A DNA stretch of 11,506 nt, taken from Baffinella frigidus. Taxonomy: Eukaryota; Cryptophyceae; Cryptomonadales; Baffinellaceae. Positions 8,154 through 11,506 of this stretch are shown here, piece after piece. Under the pieces are notes generated by a model. That model made no database searches. It had not been told where the DNA came from and saw only the letters and a list, made by a program, of their open reading frames with translations. The translations under genes were made by a program, and so were the position numbers. The number at the start of each line of letters is the position of its first letter. Within the stretch, counting starts at the first letter, position 1. The stretch covers positions 918,270 to 929,775 of the forward strand of contig MU646330.1 in assembly GCA_026770585.1 (NCBI GenBank), read 5' to 3'.

Positions 8154-11100
8154 ATATATATATCCCTTGAGTGGCTTACCATAGCACAAAACCCACCTCT
8201 AACGTGGCGTGTCCTCGGGCGGTGATGAGCGTGCAGCAATCGCCCACCTGCAAGAGTGCCATCTTCAGGGTGGAATTTGCGACCTAGGGTGAAAAAATTG
8301 AGAGTGGAATTTTCGATATTGTCATATCACAAAACCCACCTCTGAGGCGGCGTGTCCTCTGGCGGTGAAGAACGTGCAGCAATCGCCCACCTGGGCATAC
8401 GAGTTATCTCACCTGAGTGTTATTCGCGAAACGTGAGGGTTATTCACGAAATCCCCGTCTTCTTCTTCTTCTTTATTACTCTCGATACAGGTCCTAGAAA
8501 GGCCCTTTAGCCTTGAGTTGAGTGATACAATGTCTATGAGCCTCAAGAGAGAGCCCGCACCGGGAATGAAAATACTGCGTCAAAAGTCAACTTTTCGTCA
8601 AAAGTCGGCCCATTAACCCCCGTGTCTCCCACCTGCGAGGGTCCGTACCAGGATAAGCCATCTATTCACTTTTAGCGCGAACGGGTGTGTTCATAGGCTA
8701 ACGGCCTGAAAATGGGGTAGTTAGGCATACGGCATTGCCTAGGACCTCCTACCGTAGGGCCGAGGGATCCTAGGACCAAAAAGTCACGGCCTACGGTAGG
8801 AGGTCCTAGGCAATGCCGTAGGCCTAGCTACCCCATTTTCAGGCCGTTACCCTATTAATGTACAAAAATTTCACTTCTGCCTTGGCGTGGGCCTGCGAGA
8901 GTCGCGCGGCGGTTGACTGGTCTCAGCTTTACAAAACCAAAGTTCCCCGGTACGTGTGGACTGAGAATGAGCGGAGATATGGACGTGTGGATTGAGATAT
9001 GGGCGGAGATACGGACGTGTGGACGTGCAGACGCATAGGTAGTAACGTTGAGTCACAACCTTCGCGGAATCTCCATTCCGAGCCCTCTCTGGACGCTTGA
9101 CGTGTGTGGTTCGACGTCACAAGTTCAACACAATCACTTCGCTCGTAAACGGACCTGGCCGACGCCCTTGATAATAAACGGACGGAGATATGGACGTGTG
9201 GACGATACACGGACGGAGATGTGGACGTGTGAATGATAACGGGCCTATATACGGACGTGTGGGCAGTAAACGGACGGAGATATGGACGTGTGGATAATAG
9301 AAGGACCTGGACGACACCCTCGATGGTGAGCGCGGCGGAGATATGGACGTGTGGACGGTTAACGGACGGAGATATGGACGAGTGGATAATAAACGGACGG
9401 AGATATGGACGTGTGGACGATAGACGGACCTAGACGACGCACTCGATGGTGAGCGCGGCGGGGTGCAGCGCCAGGTCTGCGAACGAGTCGATGCCCGTCT
9501 TCTTCGCGTTTGTGTATAGACGTGTAGACGGAGATATGGACGTGTGGACGATAAACGGACGGAGATATGGACGTGTGGATGATATAAACGGACCTAAATA
9601 TGGACGTGTGGATAATAAACGGACCTGGACGACGCCCTCGATGGTGAGCGCGGCGGGGTGCAGTGCCAGGTCTGCGAACGAGTCGATGCCCGTCTTCTTC
9701 GCGTTCCGCCCCTTGCCTGAGTGTGCGGTTTGCGGTTGAGGGATCTTTTTGACACCGTTTATACTGGTTATGGGTTTGCGGTTTGCGGTTCAGGGTCATT
9801 TTTGACACCTTTTGTACTGGTCATTGTCCTGGTACAAACCCTGCCCGGATCAGTCAACCGTCAACACTGACACGGCGTATCAGATGTAGCTTTCTATGGG
9901 CCGCATGCGTATGTATCAGATGTAGCTTTATATGGGCCGCATGCGTCGTATTCACCAGTACAAAAGGCGTCCACAACGTATCAGATACGGGCCATACGGT
10001 CGAACGTTCAGGTACCTTGCTCATAAGAAAATGCCCCCCCCCCCCCCGGGATTAAAACCTGAACCCCAGAAGCTAAAAACTTCGCACCCCACTCTGTCTA
10101 GAACGCCCGAGGCAATACACCCTCCACTAAGCAGCGGCCGAGTTCCTTTCCCCCCGGATATCCGGGGGAAACGCGGTTAGAATTCCAGGGCCATGGATGA
10201 GATTCTAGTACAAATCGTTTGGATGGACTGTATCCGTGAAGCCCCCGGTGGATGCTAAGTGGAGCCCTAAAACATGAACCCTGAATCCCTCTCACCCCAC
10301 TCTTTCCACAACGCCCGAGGCGACACACCCTACACCCTAAACCCTGAAACCCTCCCTAAACCCTAGACCCTAAAGACCCCGCACCCTAGACCTTAAAGAT
10401 AAACCCCAGTCCCTGACACCTTCTCACCCCACTCTTTCCACAACGCCCGAGACGACACACCCTCTACCCTGCACCCTAAACCGTAAAATCCGATCCACCC
10501 TAAACCTTGAACCCAAGACCATACAACCCGCTCACCCCACTCTTTCCAGAACACGGCCGCCTCCTGCTCGGGCAACGCTCGCCCCAGCACGATACTCGCC
10601 TGATTTCGGGTTCGGGGTTAGGGTTTAGGGGTTAGGGGTTAGGGTTTATGGTGCAGGGGTTGGGGTTTAGGGTTTAGGGTTTAGGGTTTAGGGTTTAGGG
10701 TTTAGGGTTCAGGGTTTATGGTTTAAAGTTTCGGGTTTAGGATGCAGGTTTTAGGGTTTATGGTTTAGGGTTTAGGGTTTATGGTTTAGGATTTAGCGTT
10801 CAGGGTTTATGGTTTATGCTTTATGGTTTAGGATTTAGGATTTAGGGTGTAGGGTTTAGGGTTCAGGGTTCAGGGTTTAGGGTTTAGGGTTTAGGGTGCA
10901 TAATTCAGAGTTGGGCTAGGGGTTGGGGCTCACCTCGGTGTACCCCTGCACCGTCACATTGTCCGGTCTCTCAGCCACCCAAGGAAGAGGGGCAGCGCGC
11001 GTGGCGCCGGCCCGGGGTGGAGCGAAGCGAAATCAAGCTCCGCCCCAACCTTCGACCTCCACCCGCAAACGCCGACGGCGATCTCTCTCCAGAGCTCCGG

Positions 11101-11218
11101 CGCCTCGCGGAGGGTGCGCCAAGCCTTGCAAACACTCTGAGCGACCATGCACCTCTCTCAGGTTCACCTCGGTGTACCGCTGCACCGTCACATTGTCCGC
11201 GTCGATGTTTCGCCACAC
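960..11218 (-). CDS. Interrupted chromatin-reader-like gene (BAH domain with nested Tudor-like module), partial at both ends
   Basis: This entry is the overall gene model; each exon has its own entry. Seen: eight small exon candidates (E 10599-10536, D 9716-9625, A 7846-7767, T1 7126-7075, T2 6207-6096, T3 4247-4111, B 2805-2770, C 1037-960), each between an AG and a GT. Their phases agree at all seven junctions (1, 0, 2, 0, 1, 0, 0), giving about 166 codons without a stop. Family knowledge: exon A ([18 protein letters not shown]), exon B (VRWFYLP) and exon C (SDHRD, FCSVTC) match successive parts of a BAH domain, which binds histone tails or other chromatin partners in the nucleus. T1-T3 ([25 protein letters not shown]) match a Tudor/Agenet barrel, a reader of methylated lysine or arginine. 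Upstream pieces look F-box-like. Inferred: one gene; a stop-free chain argues against a relic. Missing are the 5' end, the 3' end and perhaps a micro-exon between B and C. A decayed pseudogene cannot be excluded. Confidence 0.62.
1058..1305 (+). repeat. Telomere-like array upstream of exon C
   Basis: TTTGGGG units, then TTTAGGG units, with a short GC-rich break at 1185-1228. On the minus strand it ends at the exon C acceptor region. Confidence 0.9.
1318..1446. other. Intronic stretch with a small hairpin
   Basis: Contains the hairpin GGACCTGGCGATGCCAGGTCC-like pairing (1326-1346, ACCTGG/CCAGGT). A GTGTAGTAATATTCAC piece recalls the MITE cores. No gene is seen here. Confidence 0.4.
1447..1488. 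repeat. Perfect 42-base palindrome
   Basis: The first 21 bases (TTGGTCACGTATCTGCGGGA then T) are exactly complementary to the following 21, with no loop. Confidence 0.9.
1608..1806. mobile_element. MITE with ~41-base inverted repeats
   Basis: The left arm starts CCGCGCCCGGACCGAGAATA and the right arm ends TATTCTCAGTCCGGGCGCGG; both continue through a GTAAAAGTAGATTGTA block. An inner inverted pair GGTTTGTACCAGG/CCTGGTACAAACC is also found singly at 9829-9842. No coding. Confidence 0.75.
1864..2204. repeat. Direct repeat GGCGGGGAATMACCGAGGAG flanking a MITE
   Basis: About 42 bases at 1864-1906 recur at 2160-2202; the AAATA-flanked MITE lies between. Minus strand CTCCTCG/GTGATT could be a donor, but phase does not support an exon. 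Confidence 0.5.
1978..2136. mobile_element. MITE with AAATA target duplication
   Basis: Starts CTAGCTCTGTTCCACTC and ends GAGTGAAACAGAACTAG. It is flanked by AAATA at 1973-1977 and 2137-2141. A central hairpin pairs TCGCCAAAAGT with ACTTTTGGCGA. Confidence 0.7.
2222..2480. repeat. Short repeats GCCTGTRGGTCNGAAC
   Basis: Four copies, at about 2224, 2415, 2436 and 2463. The first and last continue into GGGTTTCAGATTTGGGG. The MITE at 2267-2407 was inserted next to the first. Confidence 0.6.
2267..2407. mobile_element. TCATAGG-family MITE with GATT target duplication
   Basis: Begins TCATAGGGAAACGGTTTTAA and ends in the complement CCTATGA. GATT lies directly outside each end (2263-2266, 2408-2411). 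The core AAAATTACTACAC...GTGTAGTAAATTTC is shared with 3955-4094 and 6380-6523. Confidence 0.75.
2490..3055 (+). repeat. Telomere-like arrays around exon B
   Basis: Long runs of TTTAGGG with TTTTAGGG, TTCAGGG and TTTAGGGG variants on both sides of the 36-base exon B. Confidence 0.93.
2770..2805 (-). CDS. Exon B: BAH strand with RWFY
   Basis: The minus strand has 12 codons, [12 protein letters not shown], between GGGCAG and GTAAAC, phase 0 at both ends, fitting exon T3. VRWFYRP is the most recognisable BAH core motif; here the final RP is LP. The exon sits alone inside about 560 bases of telomere-like repeat: the acceptor is preceded by CCCTAAACCCTCACCCC and the donor runs straight into GTAAACCCTAAACCC. 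Confidence 0.7.
3063..3185. repeat. Dispersed CTCAAGTTGAC unit, copy 2
   Basis: Second copy of the unit at 420-540. It includes the undisturbed GGTACAACCCCGTCAAC that serves as the empty site for the MITE at 3955-4094. Confidence 0.6.
3452..3591 (+). mobile_element. CCACACAGCGG-family MITE, diverged copy
   Basis: Begins CCACTCCGCGGGCTACGAAG, has the same internal TTCGGCCC/GGGCC inverted pair and CCTACGGGTTGCCTACCG, and ends at GGGTTATTCAAAATTCG without the distal terminal repeat. It lies between two T3-edge copies. Confidence 0.65.
3631..3790. mobile_element. MITE with GATC target duplication
   Basis: The arms contain GAGTATTCATGATGAATACG and CGTATTCATTATAAATACTC, with inner TTTTGGTGTATCTTA/TAAGATACACCAAAA. 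GATC flanks it at 3627-3630 and 3791-3794. The related sequence at 3421-3446 (GACGATC then TTCAAGTTGAC) is an empty site. Confidence 0.8.
3955..4094. mobile_element. MITE with TTATCCGG ends and ACC target duplication
   Basis: Ends TTATCCGGGGAAA and TTTCCCCGGATAA, ACC on each side (3952-3954, 4095-4097). It splits a GGTACAACCCC-type sequence that is intact at 3095-3111. It shares the ACTACACAA/TTGTGTAGT core with the TCATAGG family, despite different ends. Confidence 0.75.
4111..4247 (-). CDS. Exon T3: acidic/glycine linker and end of the Tudor-like domain
   Basis: The minus strand has two bases plus 45 codons: a GEDGAGG-type low-complexity run, then [31 protein letters not shown]. The acceptor CTACAACAG follows CCCTGAACCCTA; the donor GAC/GTAAGT is the best in the window. 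Y-H-I-L-F-A-D-G-E followed by V-x-x-x-N-I is the closing strand pair of Tudor-like domains (YdVlYdDGe...vp..nI). The G-run length varies among copies. Acceptor-edge copies lie upstream, donor-edge copies downstream. Confidence 0.72.
4254..4320 (+). repeat. Short telomere-like run next to exon T3
   Basis: GTAGGGTTTAGGGTTCAGG, then degenerate TTTGGG units. On the minus strand it ends exactly at the T3 acceptor. Confidence 0.7.
4339..4497. mobile_element. MITE inside a T3 acceptor-edge copy
   Basis: The arms GGAAATATCGTTCTAATTTA and TAAATTAGAACGATATTCC, each next to GGAC/GTCC, match over 23-24 bases. It divides the copy of exon T3 whose other part lies at 4500-4552. Confidence 0.7.
4500..4967 (-). 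pseudogene. Three acceptor-side copies of exon T3
   Basis: Sequences reading (G)EDG(S/A)GDEADGEDV at about 4500-4552, [16 protein letters not shown] at about 4714-4766 and [12 protein letters not shown] at about 4920-4967. Each is preceded in the minus direction by a CAG/CAACAG acceptor and CCCTAAA- or GTTAACCCT-like sequence. The first is interrupted by the MITE at 4339-4497, with its remainder (GTGGCGGCGACCC) at 4320-4333. None continues into YHILFADGE. Confidence 0.6.
4573..4676. mobile_element. Short palindromic element
   Basis: Ends GGACCAAATCGA and TCGATTTGGTCC. An inner palindrome is centred on TTCGAATTCGAA, flanked by GGCAC/GTGCC. 104 bases, no coding. Confidence 0.6.
4765..5150 (+). 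repeat. Telomere-like runs with a hairpin
   Basis: TTTAGGG/TTTCGGG units at 4765-4885. At 5068-5121 GGGTTCAGAGTTTAG is mirrored by CTAAACTCTGAACCC, forming a stem in which the repeat strand reverses. Confidence 0.75.
5362..5556 (+). mobile_element. CCACACAGCGG-family MITE, rearranged copy
   Basis: Bounded by CCACGCAGCGGGCTAC and GTAGACCGCTGTGTGG, 195 bases. The interior differs: a GTGGCTCGG...CCGAGCCAC hairpin and a tandem GTCGGTTAGGATATCCCTAG. CCTACCGTAGGGTC is shared with the family. Confidence 0.6.
5561..5848. mobile_element. Outer inverted-repeat element hosting a nested MITE
   Basis: The arms GGCCACCAAAACAATCAAAC (from 5561) and CTTGATTGTTTTCGGGGCC (to 5848), together with the adjoining TTCCAAA/TTTGGAA, form an inverted repeat of about 29 bases. 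The element at 5605-5770 lies between the arms. Confidence 0.55.
5605..5770 (+). mobile_element. CCACACAGCGG-family MITE, full copy
   Basis: 166 bases bounded by CCACACAGCGG and CCGCTGTGTGG. The interior is shared with the copies at 808-922 and 3452-3591. It has no coding capacity. It lies inside a larger inverted repeat (5561-5848). Confidence 0.75.
5983..6101. mobile_element. MITE abutting exon T2
   Basis: Perfect 12-base terminal inverted repeats CAAGAGGTGATT (5983-5994) and AATCACCTCTTG (6090-6101). The interior has three copies of a (C/A)AAATC(T/G)GGTGATG-like motif. On the minus strand the right repeat contains the donor GAG/GTGATT of exon T2. Confidence 0.6.
6096..6207 (-). CDS. Exon T2: middle of the Tudor-like domain
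   Basis: The minus strand has 37 codons plus one base, reading [27 protein letters not shown] and [10 protein letters not shown]. The acceptor AAACCAG directly ends a telomere-like tract; the donor is GAG/GTGATT. VDAxWxGR followed by YPGVI is the typical Tudor/Agenet strand pair. The lone G joins GA of exon T3 to make glycine. The donor falls inside the 12-base terminal repeat of the MITE at 5983-6101. A 24-base copy of the acceptor edge lies upstream at 6332-6355. Confidence 0.72.
6210..6331 (+). repeat. Telomere-like array between 24-base duplicates
   Basis: TTTAGGG, TTTGGGG and GTGTAGGG units between GCCCTTCCCAGAGCGCGTCA (6186-6209) and its copy (6332-6355), 23 of 24 bases alike. Confidence 0.9.
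6380..6613. mobile_element. TCATAGG-family MITE plus solo ends
   Basis: 6380-6523 is a relative of 2267-2407 (GGAAACGGTTTTAAT...GATTTCCCTATGA). It is followed by a near-perfect palindrome of two joined ends (6525-6563, ATAGGGAAACGGTTTTAA with its complement) and another right-hand fragment (TTGCCAGAAAGTTTCAAAT). This looks like a nested or end-to-end insertion. Confidence 0.65.
6655..7062 (+). repeat. Telomere-like array between T1 and T2
   Basis: TTTAGGG, TTCAGGG, GGTTAGTGGTTAGTG and TTTAGTG units over about 400 bases. The TTTAGTG variant forms a homogeneous block at 7021-7061. Confidence 0.93.
7075..7126 (-). CDS. Exon T1: start of the Tudor-like domain
   Basis: The minus strand has one base plus 17 codons: [17 protein letters not shown]. 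The acceptor AAACTAG lies at the end of a CCCTAAA tract; the donor is AAG/GTCATC. Phase 2 in matches exon A and phase 0 out matches T2. GWKVGAK followed by VDALW (from T2) is the usual opening of Tudor/Agenet-type domains (W-x-V-G-x-x-V-x-A). The acidic lead may be a linker. The donor is weak, but the frame and family fit are good. Confidence 0.65.
7168..7295. mobile_element. CTCCACT-ended repeat, copy lacking one end
   Basis: Matches 10124-10251 from the AGCAGCGGCCGAG block to GAAGCCCCCGGTGG but lacks the right terminal repeat. Confidence 0.6.
7339..7494. mobile_element. Long-hairpin MITE, copy 1
   Basis: TAACGGCCTGAAAATGGGGT at the left is mirrored by ACCCCATTTTCAGGCCGTTA at the right, and pairing continues through CATTGCCTAGGACCTCCT, so almost the whole element folds on itself. 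The small loop holds TTTTTGGTCCTAGGATCC. Confidence 0.8.
7767..7846 (-). CDS. Exon A: first part of the BAH domain
   Basis: The minus strand reads [20 protein letters not shown], then ERIFTS plus two bases. This is the signature start of a BAH domain (vGDxVyv...PPyIgrIerIw). The acceptor is CTCTCGCAG, the donor AAG/GTGTGA. Phase 0 in and phase 2 out fit exon D and exon T1; the split codon makes arginine. BAH domains act in chromatin silencing, replication (ORC1) and DNA methylation (DNMT1). Three 5'-edge copies lie upstream at 7944-8390. Confidence 0.72.
7944..8390 (-). pseudogene. Three acceptor-side copies of exon A
   Basis: Copies of the first ~45 bases of exon A, with the upstream AG, lie at 7944-7988, 8203-8247 and 8346-8390. 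The reading goes from [10 protein letters not shown] into RGHAA because all three carry the same extra base relative to exon A, so they cannot replace it. The spacer between copies is also repeated (GGGTGGAATTTGCGAC and ACAAAACCCACCTCT). One spacer has been expanded by a TA microsatellite. Confidence 0.7.
8036..8163. repeat. TA microsatellite
   Basis: About 125 bases of almost pure alternating TA with occasional G or C (TATGCATA, TACATA, TATGTATG). It yields tyrosine/isoleucine-only frames on both strands, which are not genes. Confidence 0.95.
8457..8555. repeat. Dispersed repeat, copy 2
   Basis: Opposite-orientation partner of 222-325. It lies upstream of exon A, between the edge copies and the hairpin MITE. 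Confidence 0.7.
8696..8852. mobile_element. Long-hairpin MITE, copy 2 (opposite orientation)
   Basis: Nearly identical to the reverse complement of 7339-7494, including the loop. Flanking sequence (GCCATCTATT...GCGAACGGGTGTGT and CACTTCTGCC) corresponds to the uninterrupted sequence at 3336-3385. Confidence 0.8.
8944..9612. repeat. Minisatellite of about 30 bases
   Basis: The unit core is GGACGGAGATATGGACGTGT followed by GGAYGATAAAC. There are imperfect copies at 8944-9035, 9178-9300, 9335-9425 and 9525-9612, interrupted by exon D edge copies (which carry GGACCTGG) and by a non-repeat patch at 9036-9130. The frames through it encode only periodic (R/S)PYLRP- or HISPSVY-like peptides and are not genes. 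Confidence 0.85.
9129..9510 (-). pseudogene. Three donor-side copies of exon D inside a minisatellite
   Basis: The longest copy (about 9424-9510) begins at NAKKTG and carries GVVQ changed to CVV-stop (CAG to TAG). Shorter copies end at about 9306 ([10 protein letters not shown]) and about 9144 (KGVGQ). All keep the following GTCC donor. The long copy lies exactly 195 bases from exon D, which keeps frame; that is why several misleading frames stay open across this block. Confidence 0.6.
9625..9716 (-). CDS. Exon D (two bases plus 30 codons)
   Basis: The minus strand reads [19 protein letters not shown], then [11 protein letters not shown]. The acceptor is CACACTCAG, preceded by CCGCAAA-type repeats; the donor is CCAG/GTCCGT. 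Phase 1 in and phase 0 out match exon E and exon A. The last residues (LTIEGVVQ) lead directly into VGDCC of exon A, as in the first strand of BAH domains. The donor sits at the edge of the 30-base minisatellite. Three degraded copies of its donor side lie downstream inside that satellite. Confidence 0.6.
9724..9950. repeat. Two pairs of direct repeats upstream of exon D
   Basis: GCGGTTTGCGGTT followed by TTTTTGACACC recurs (about 9724-9768 and 9779-9825). TATCAGATGTAGCTTT then TATGGGCCGCATGCGT recurs at about 9878-9911 and 9915-9948. No gene. Confidence 0.7.
10083..10451 (-). pseudogene. Three donor-side copies of exon E
   Basis: The exon-end sequence GGAAAGAGTGGGGTGAG recurs at 10422-10451 and 10290-10320, and in a more degraded form at 10083-10111. 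Each copy is followed in the minus direction by telomere-like or other repeat. Each keeps about 20 bases of exon and the splice-donor position. They lie only on the downstream side of exon E and are not continued by the rest of the exon. Confidence 0.6.
10122..10264. mobile_element. CTCCACT-ended repeat, fuller copy
   Basis: Ends CTCCACTAAGC and GCTAAGTGGAG form short inverted repeats. Bases 10124-10251 match 7168-7295 at most positions, including ATGGACTGTATCCGTGAAGC. A CCCCCGGATATCCGGGGG palindrome lies inside. Confidence 0.6.
10270..10530 (-). repeat. Telomere-like array in reverse orientation
   Basis: CCCTAAA, CCCTGAA and CCCTAGA units on the plus strand, interleaved with exon E edge copies. 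This is the only sizeable array with the C-rich strand on plus. Confidence 0.85.
10536..10599 (-). CDS. Exon E (21 codons plus one base)
   Basis: The minus strand encodes [12 protein letters not shown], then EAAVFWKEW plus one G, with no stop. The acceptor is AAATCAG at the end of a CCCTAAC/CCCGAAC-rich tract, and the donor is GGGGTGAGC. The leftover G pairs with the two leading bases of exon D to make glycine. The function of this piece is unknown; it lies just N-terminal of the BAH portion. Three truncated copies of its last 20-30 bases plus donor lie downstream at 10422-10451, 10290-10320 and 10083-10111. Confidence 0.6.
10605..10926 (+). repeat. Telomere-like array upstream of exon E
   Basis: TTTAGGG with TTTATGG, TTCAGGG and GGATTTAGGATTTAGGG variants. 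It fills nearly the whole 334-base intron between 10934 and 10599. Confidence 0.93.
10934..10969 (-). CDS. Candidate 12-codon exon G2 ([12 protein letters not shown])
   Basis: Preceded by a pyrimidine-rich stretch and AG (GGCTGAG) and followed by the donor GTGAGC, with phase 0 at both ends. The frame joins cleanly to exon E (phase 0 start). It duplicates the end of the segment at 11168-11218, with Q-G in place of Q-R. Together the two copies bracket the F-box-like segment. No family is assigned. Confidence 0.4.
11050..11154 (-). CDS. F-box-like segment
   Basis: The minus frame reads [12 protein letters not shown], then [13 protein letters not shown], the classic second half of an F-box (VCKxWR...xPxLWRxI). 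F-box proteins usually bring substrates to SCF ubiquitin ligases through Skp1. The first helix (LPxELL...) is absent from this frame: a TGA lies just upstream of an AG at 11156-11155, so the first half, if it exists, is on an upstream exon outside the window. An AAG/GTTGGG donor after residue K at 11050 is in phase 0. Without splicing, the frame runs on to 10954 through a leucine-rich stretch ([10 protein letters not shown]) and stops at TGA. GC content is higher than in the surrounding repeats, as expected for coding sequence. The F-box call is good; the exon limits are uncertain. Confidence 0.5.
11168..11218 (-). CDS. Candidate short exon G1 (VWRNIDADN...YTE)
   Basis: On the minus strand, 17 codons starting VWRNIDADN and ending TVQRYTE lie between an AG (TTCACCAG) and a GTGAAC donor, with phase 0 at both ends. 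A near copy of its last 10 codons recurs at 10963-10934, ending at a better donor, GTGAGC, in the frame that continues into exon E. The WRNI start resembles the end of an F-box (LWRxI), but the segment is too short for a firm family call. The acceptor motif is itself duplicated just upstream at 11280-11301, in a tandem GGTCGCCACACCT. It may be the functional exon or the duplicated edge of one. Confidence 0.35.
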
Positions 11219-11227
11219 CTGGTGAAG

Positions 11228-11506
<279 letters not shown>

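Noticed and set aside
7761-8239. Overlapping open frames rich in YIYIYI on both strands
   Set aside because: They are translations of the TA microsatellite and of frame-shifted exon A copies.
8944-9612. CRISPR-like repeat/spacer array
   Set aside because: The copies are contiguous and degenerate with no unique spacers of equal length, and the DNA is eukaryotic.
9359-9808. Minus open frame of 149 codons
   Set aside because: It runs through the minisatellite in a frame other than that of exon D; the [16 protein letters not shown] frame has the splice signals and phase match.
10180-10256. Small plus-strand peptide [13 protein letters not shown] in the 10122 repeat
   Set aside because: The sister copy at 7168-7295 has a stop in the same place, and the segment is part of an inverted-repeat element.

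Overview
This window reads as nuclear DNA of a eukaryote, most likely a photosynthetic protist. It has no bacterial-type gene layout. It is full of degenerate plant-type telomere repeats (TTTAGGG with TTCAGGG, TTTCGGG, TTTGGGG and TTGAGGG variants) and short palindromic DNA elements, and its only convincing coding sequence is cut into very small exons with GT-AG borders. TTTAGGG telomeres occur in plants, green algae, dinoflagellates and chromerids; the sequence alone does not choose among them. None of the long uninterrupted frames looks like a real protein.

Reading the minus strand, I find one interrupted gene running from the right edge to about position 960. In gene order the pieces are: an F-box-like piece and a duplicated short exon (11218-10934), exon E (10599-10536), exon D (9716-9625), exon A (7846-7767, first half of a BAH domain), exons T1, T2 and T3 (7126-7075, 6207-6096, 4247-4111, together one Tudor/Agenet-like domain), exon B (2805-2770, BAH strand with RWFY) and exon C (1037-960, BAH segment with SDHRD). 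Splice phases agree at every junction from E to C. The predicted product is a chromatin-reader-like protein in which a Tudor-like module of about 100 residues sits inside a BAH domain. Both gene ends are missing.

The introns (334 to about 1850 bases) hold four kinds of material. (1) Telomere-like arrays, nearly always G-rich on the plus strand, so CCCTAAA-like in the transcript; they commonly run right up to the 3' splice site. (2) About a dozen MITE-like inverted-repeat elements, several with target duplications and two with a paralogous empty site in the same window. (3) Truncated copies of the gene's own exon edges: copies of acceptor-side edges lie upstream of the exon, copies of donor-side edges lie downstream. 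(4) Satellites: a roughly 30-base minisatellite at 8.94-9.61 kb, a TA microsatellite at 8.04-8.16 kb and a TTGAGGG array at the right end.

Region by region: 1-200 telomere-like; 220-640 dispersed repeats; 706-1037 exon C and its copy around an element; 1060-1300 telomere-like; 1320-2410 palindromes and three MITEs; 2490-3055 telomere-like arrays around exon B; 3063-4110 copies of the T3 end plus MITEs; 4111-4970 T3 and copies of its start; 4970-6095 nested elements; 6096-7126 T2, telomere-like arrays and T1; 7168-8852 hairpin elements, exon A and its copies; 8.94-9.72 kb minisatellite with exon D and copies; 9.72-10.53 kb short repeats, a MITE and a C-rich array with exon E copies; 10.6-10.93 kb telomere-like; 10.93-11.22 kb F-box region; 11.23-11.51 kb telomere-like.
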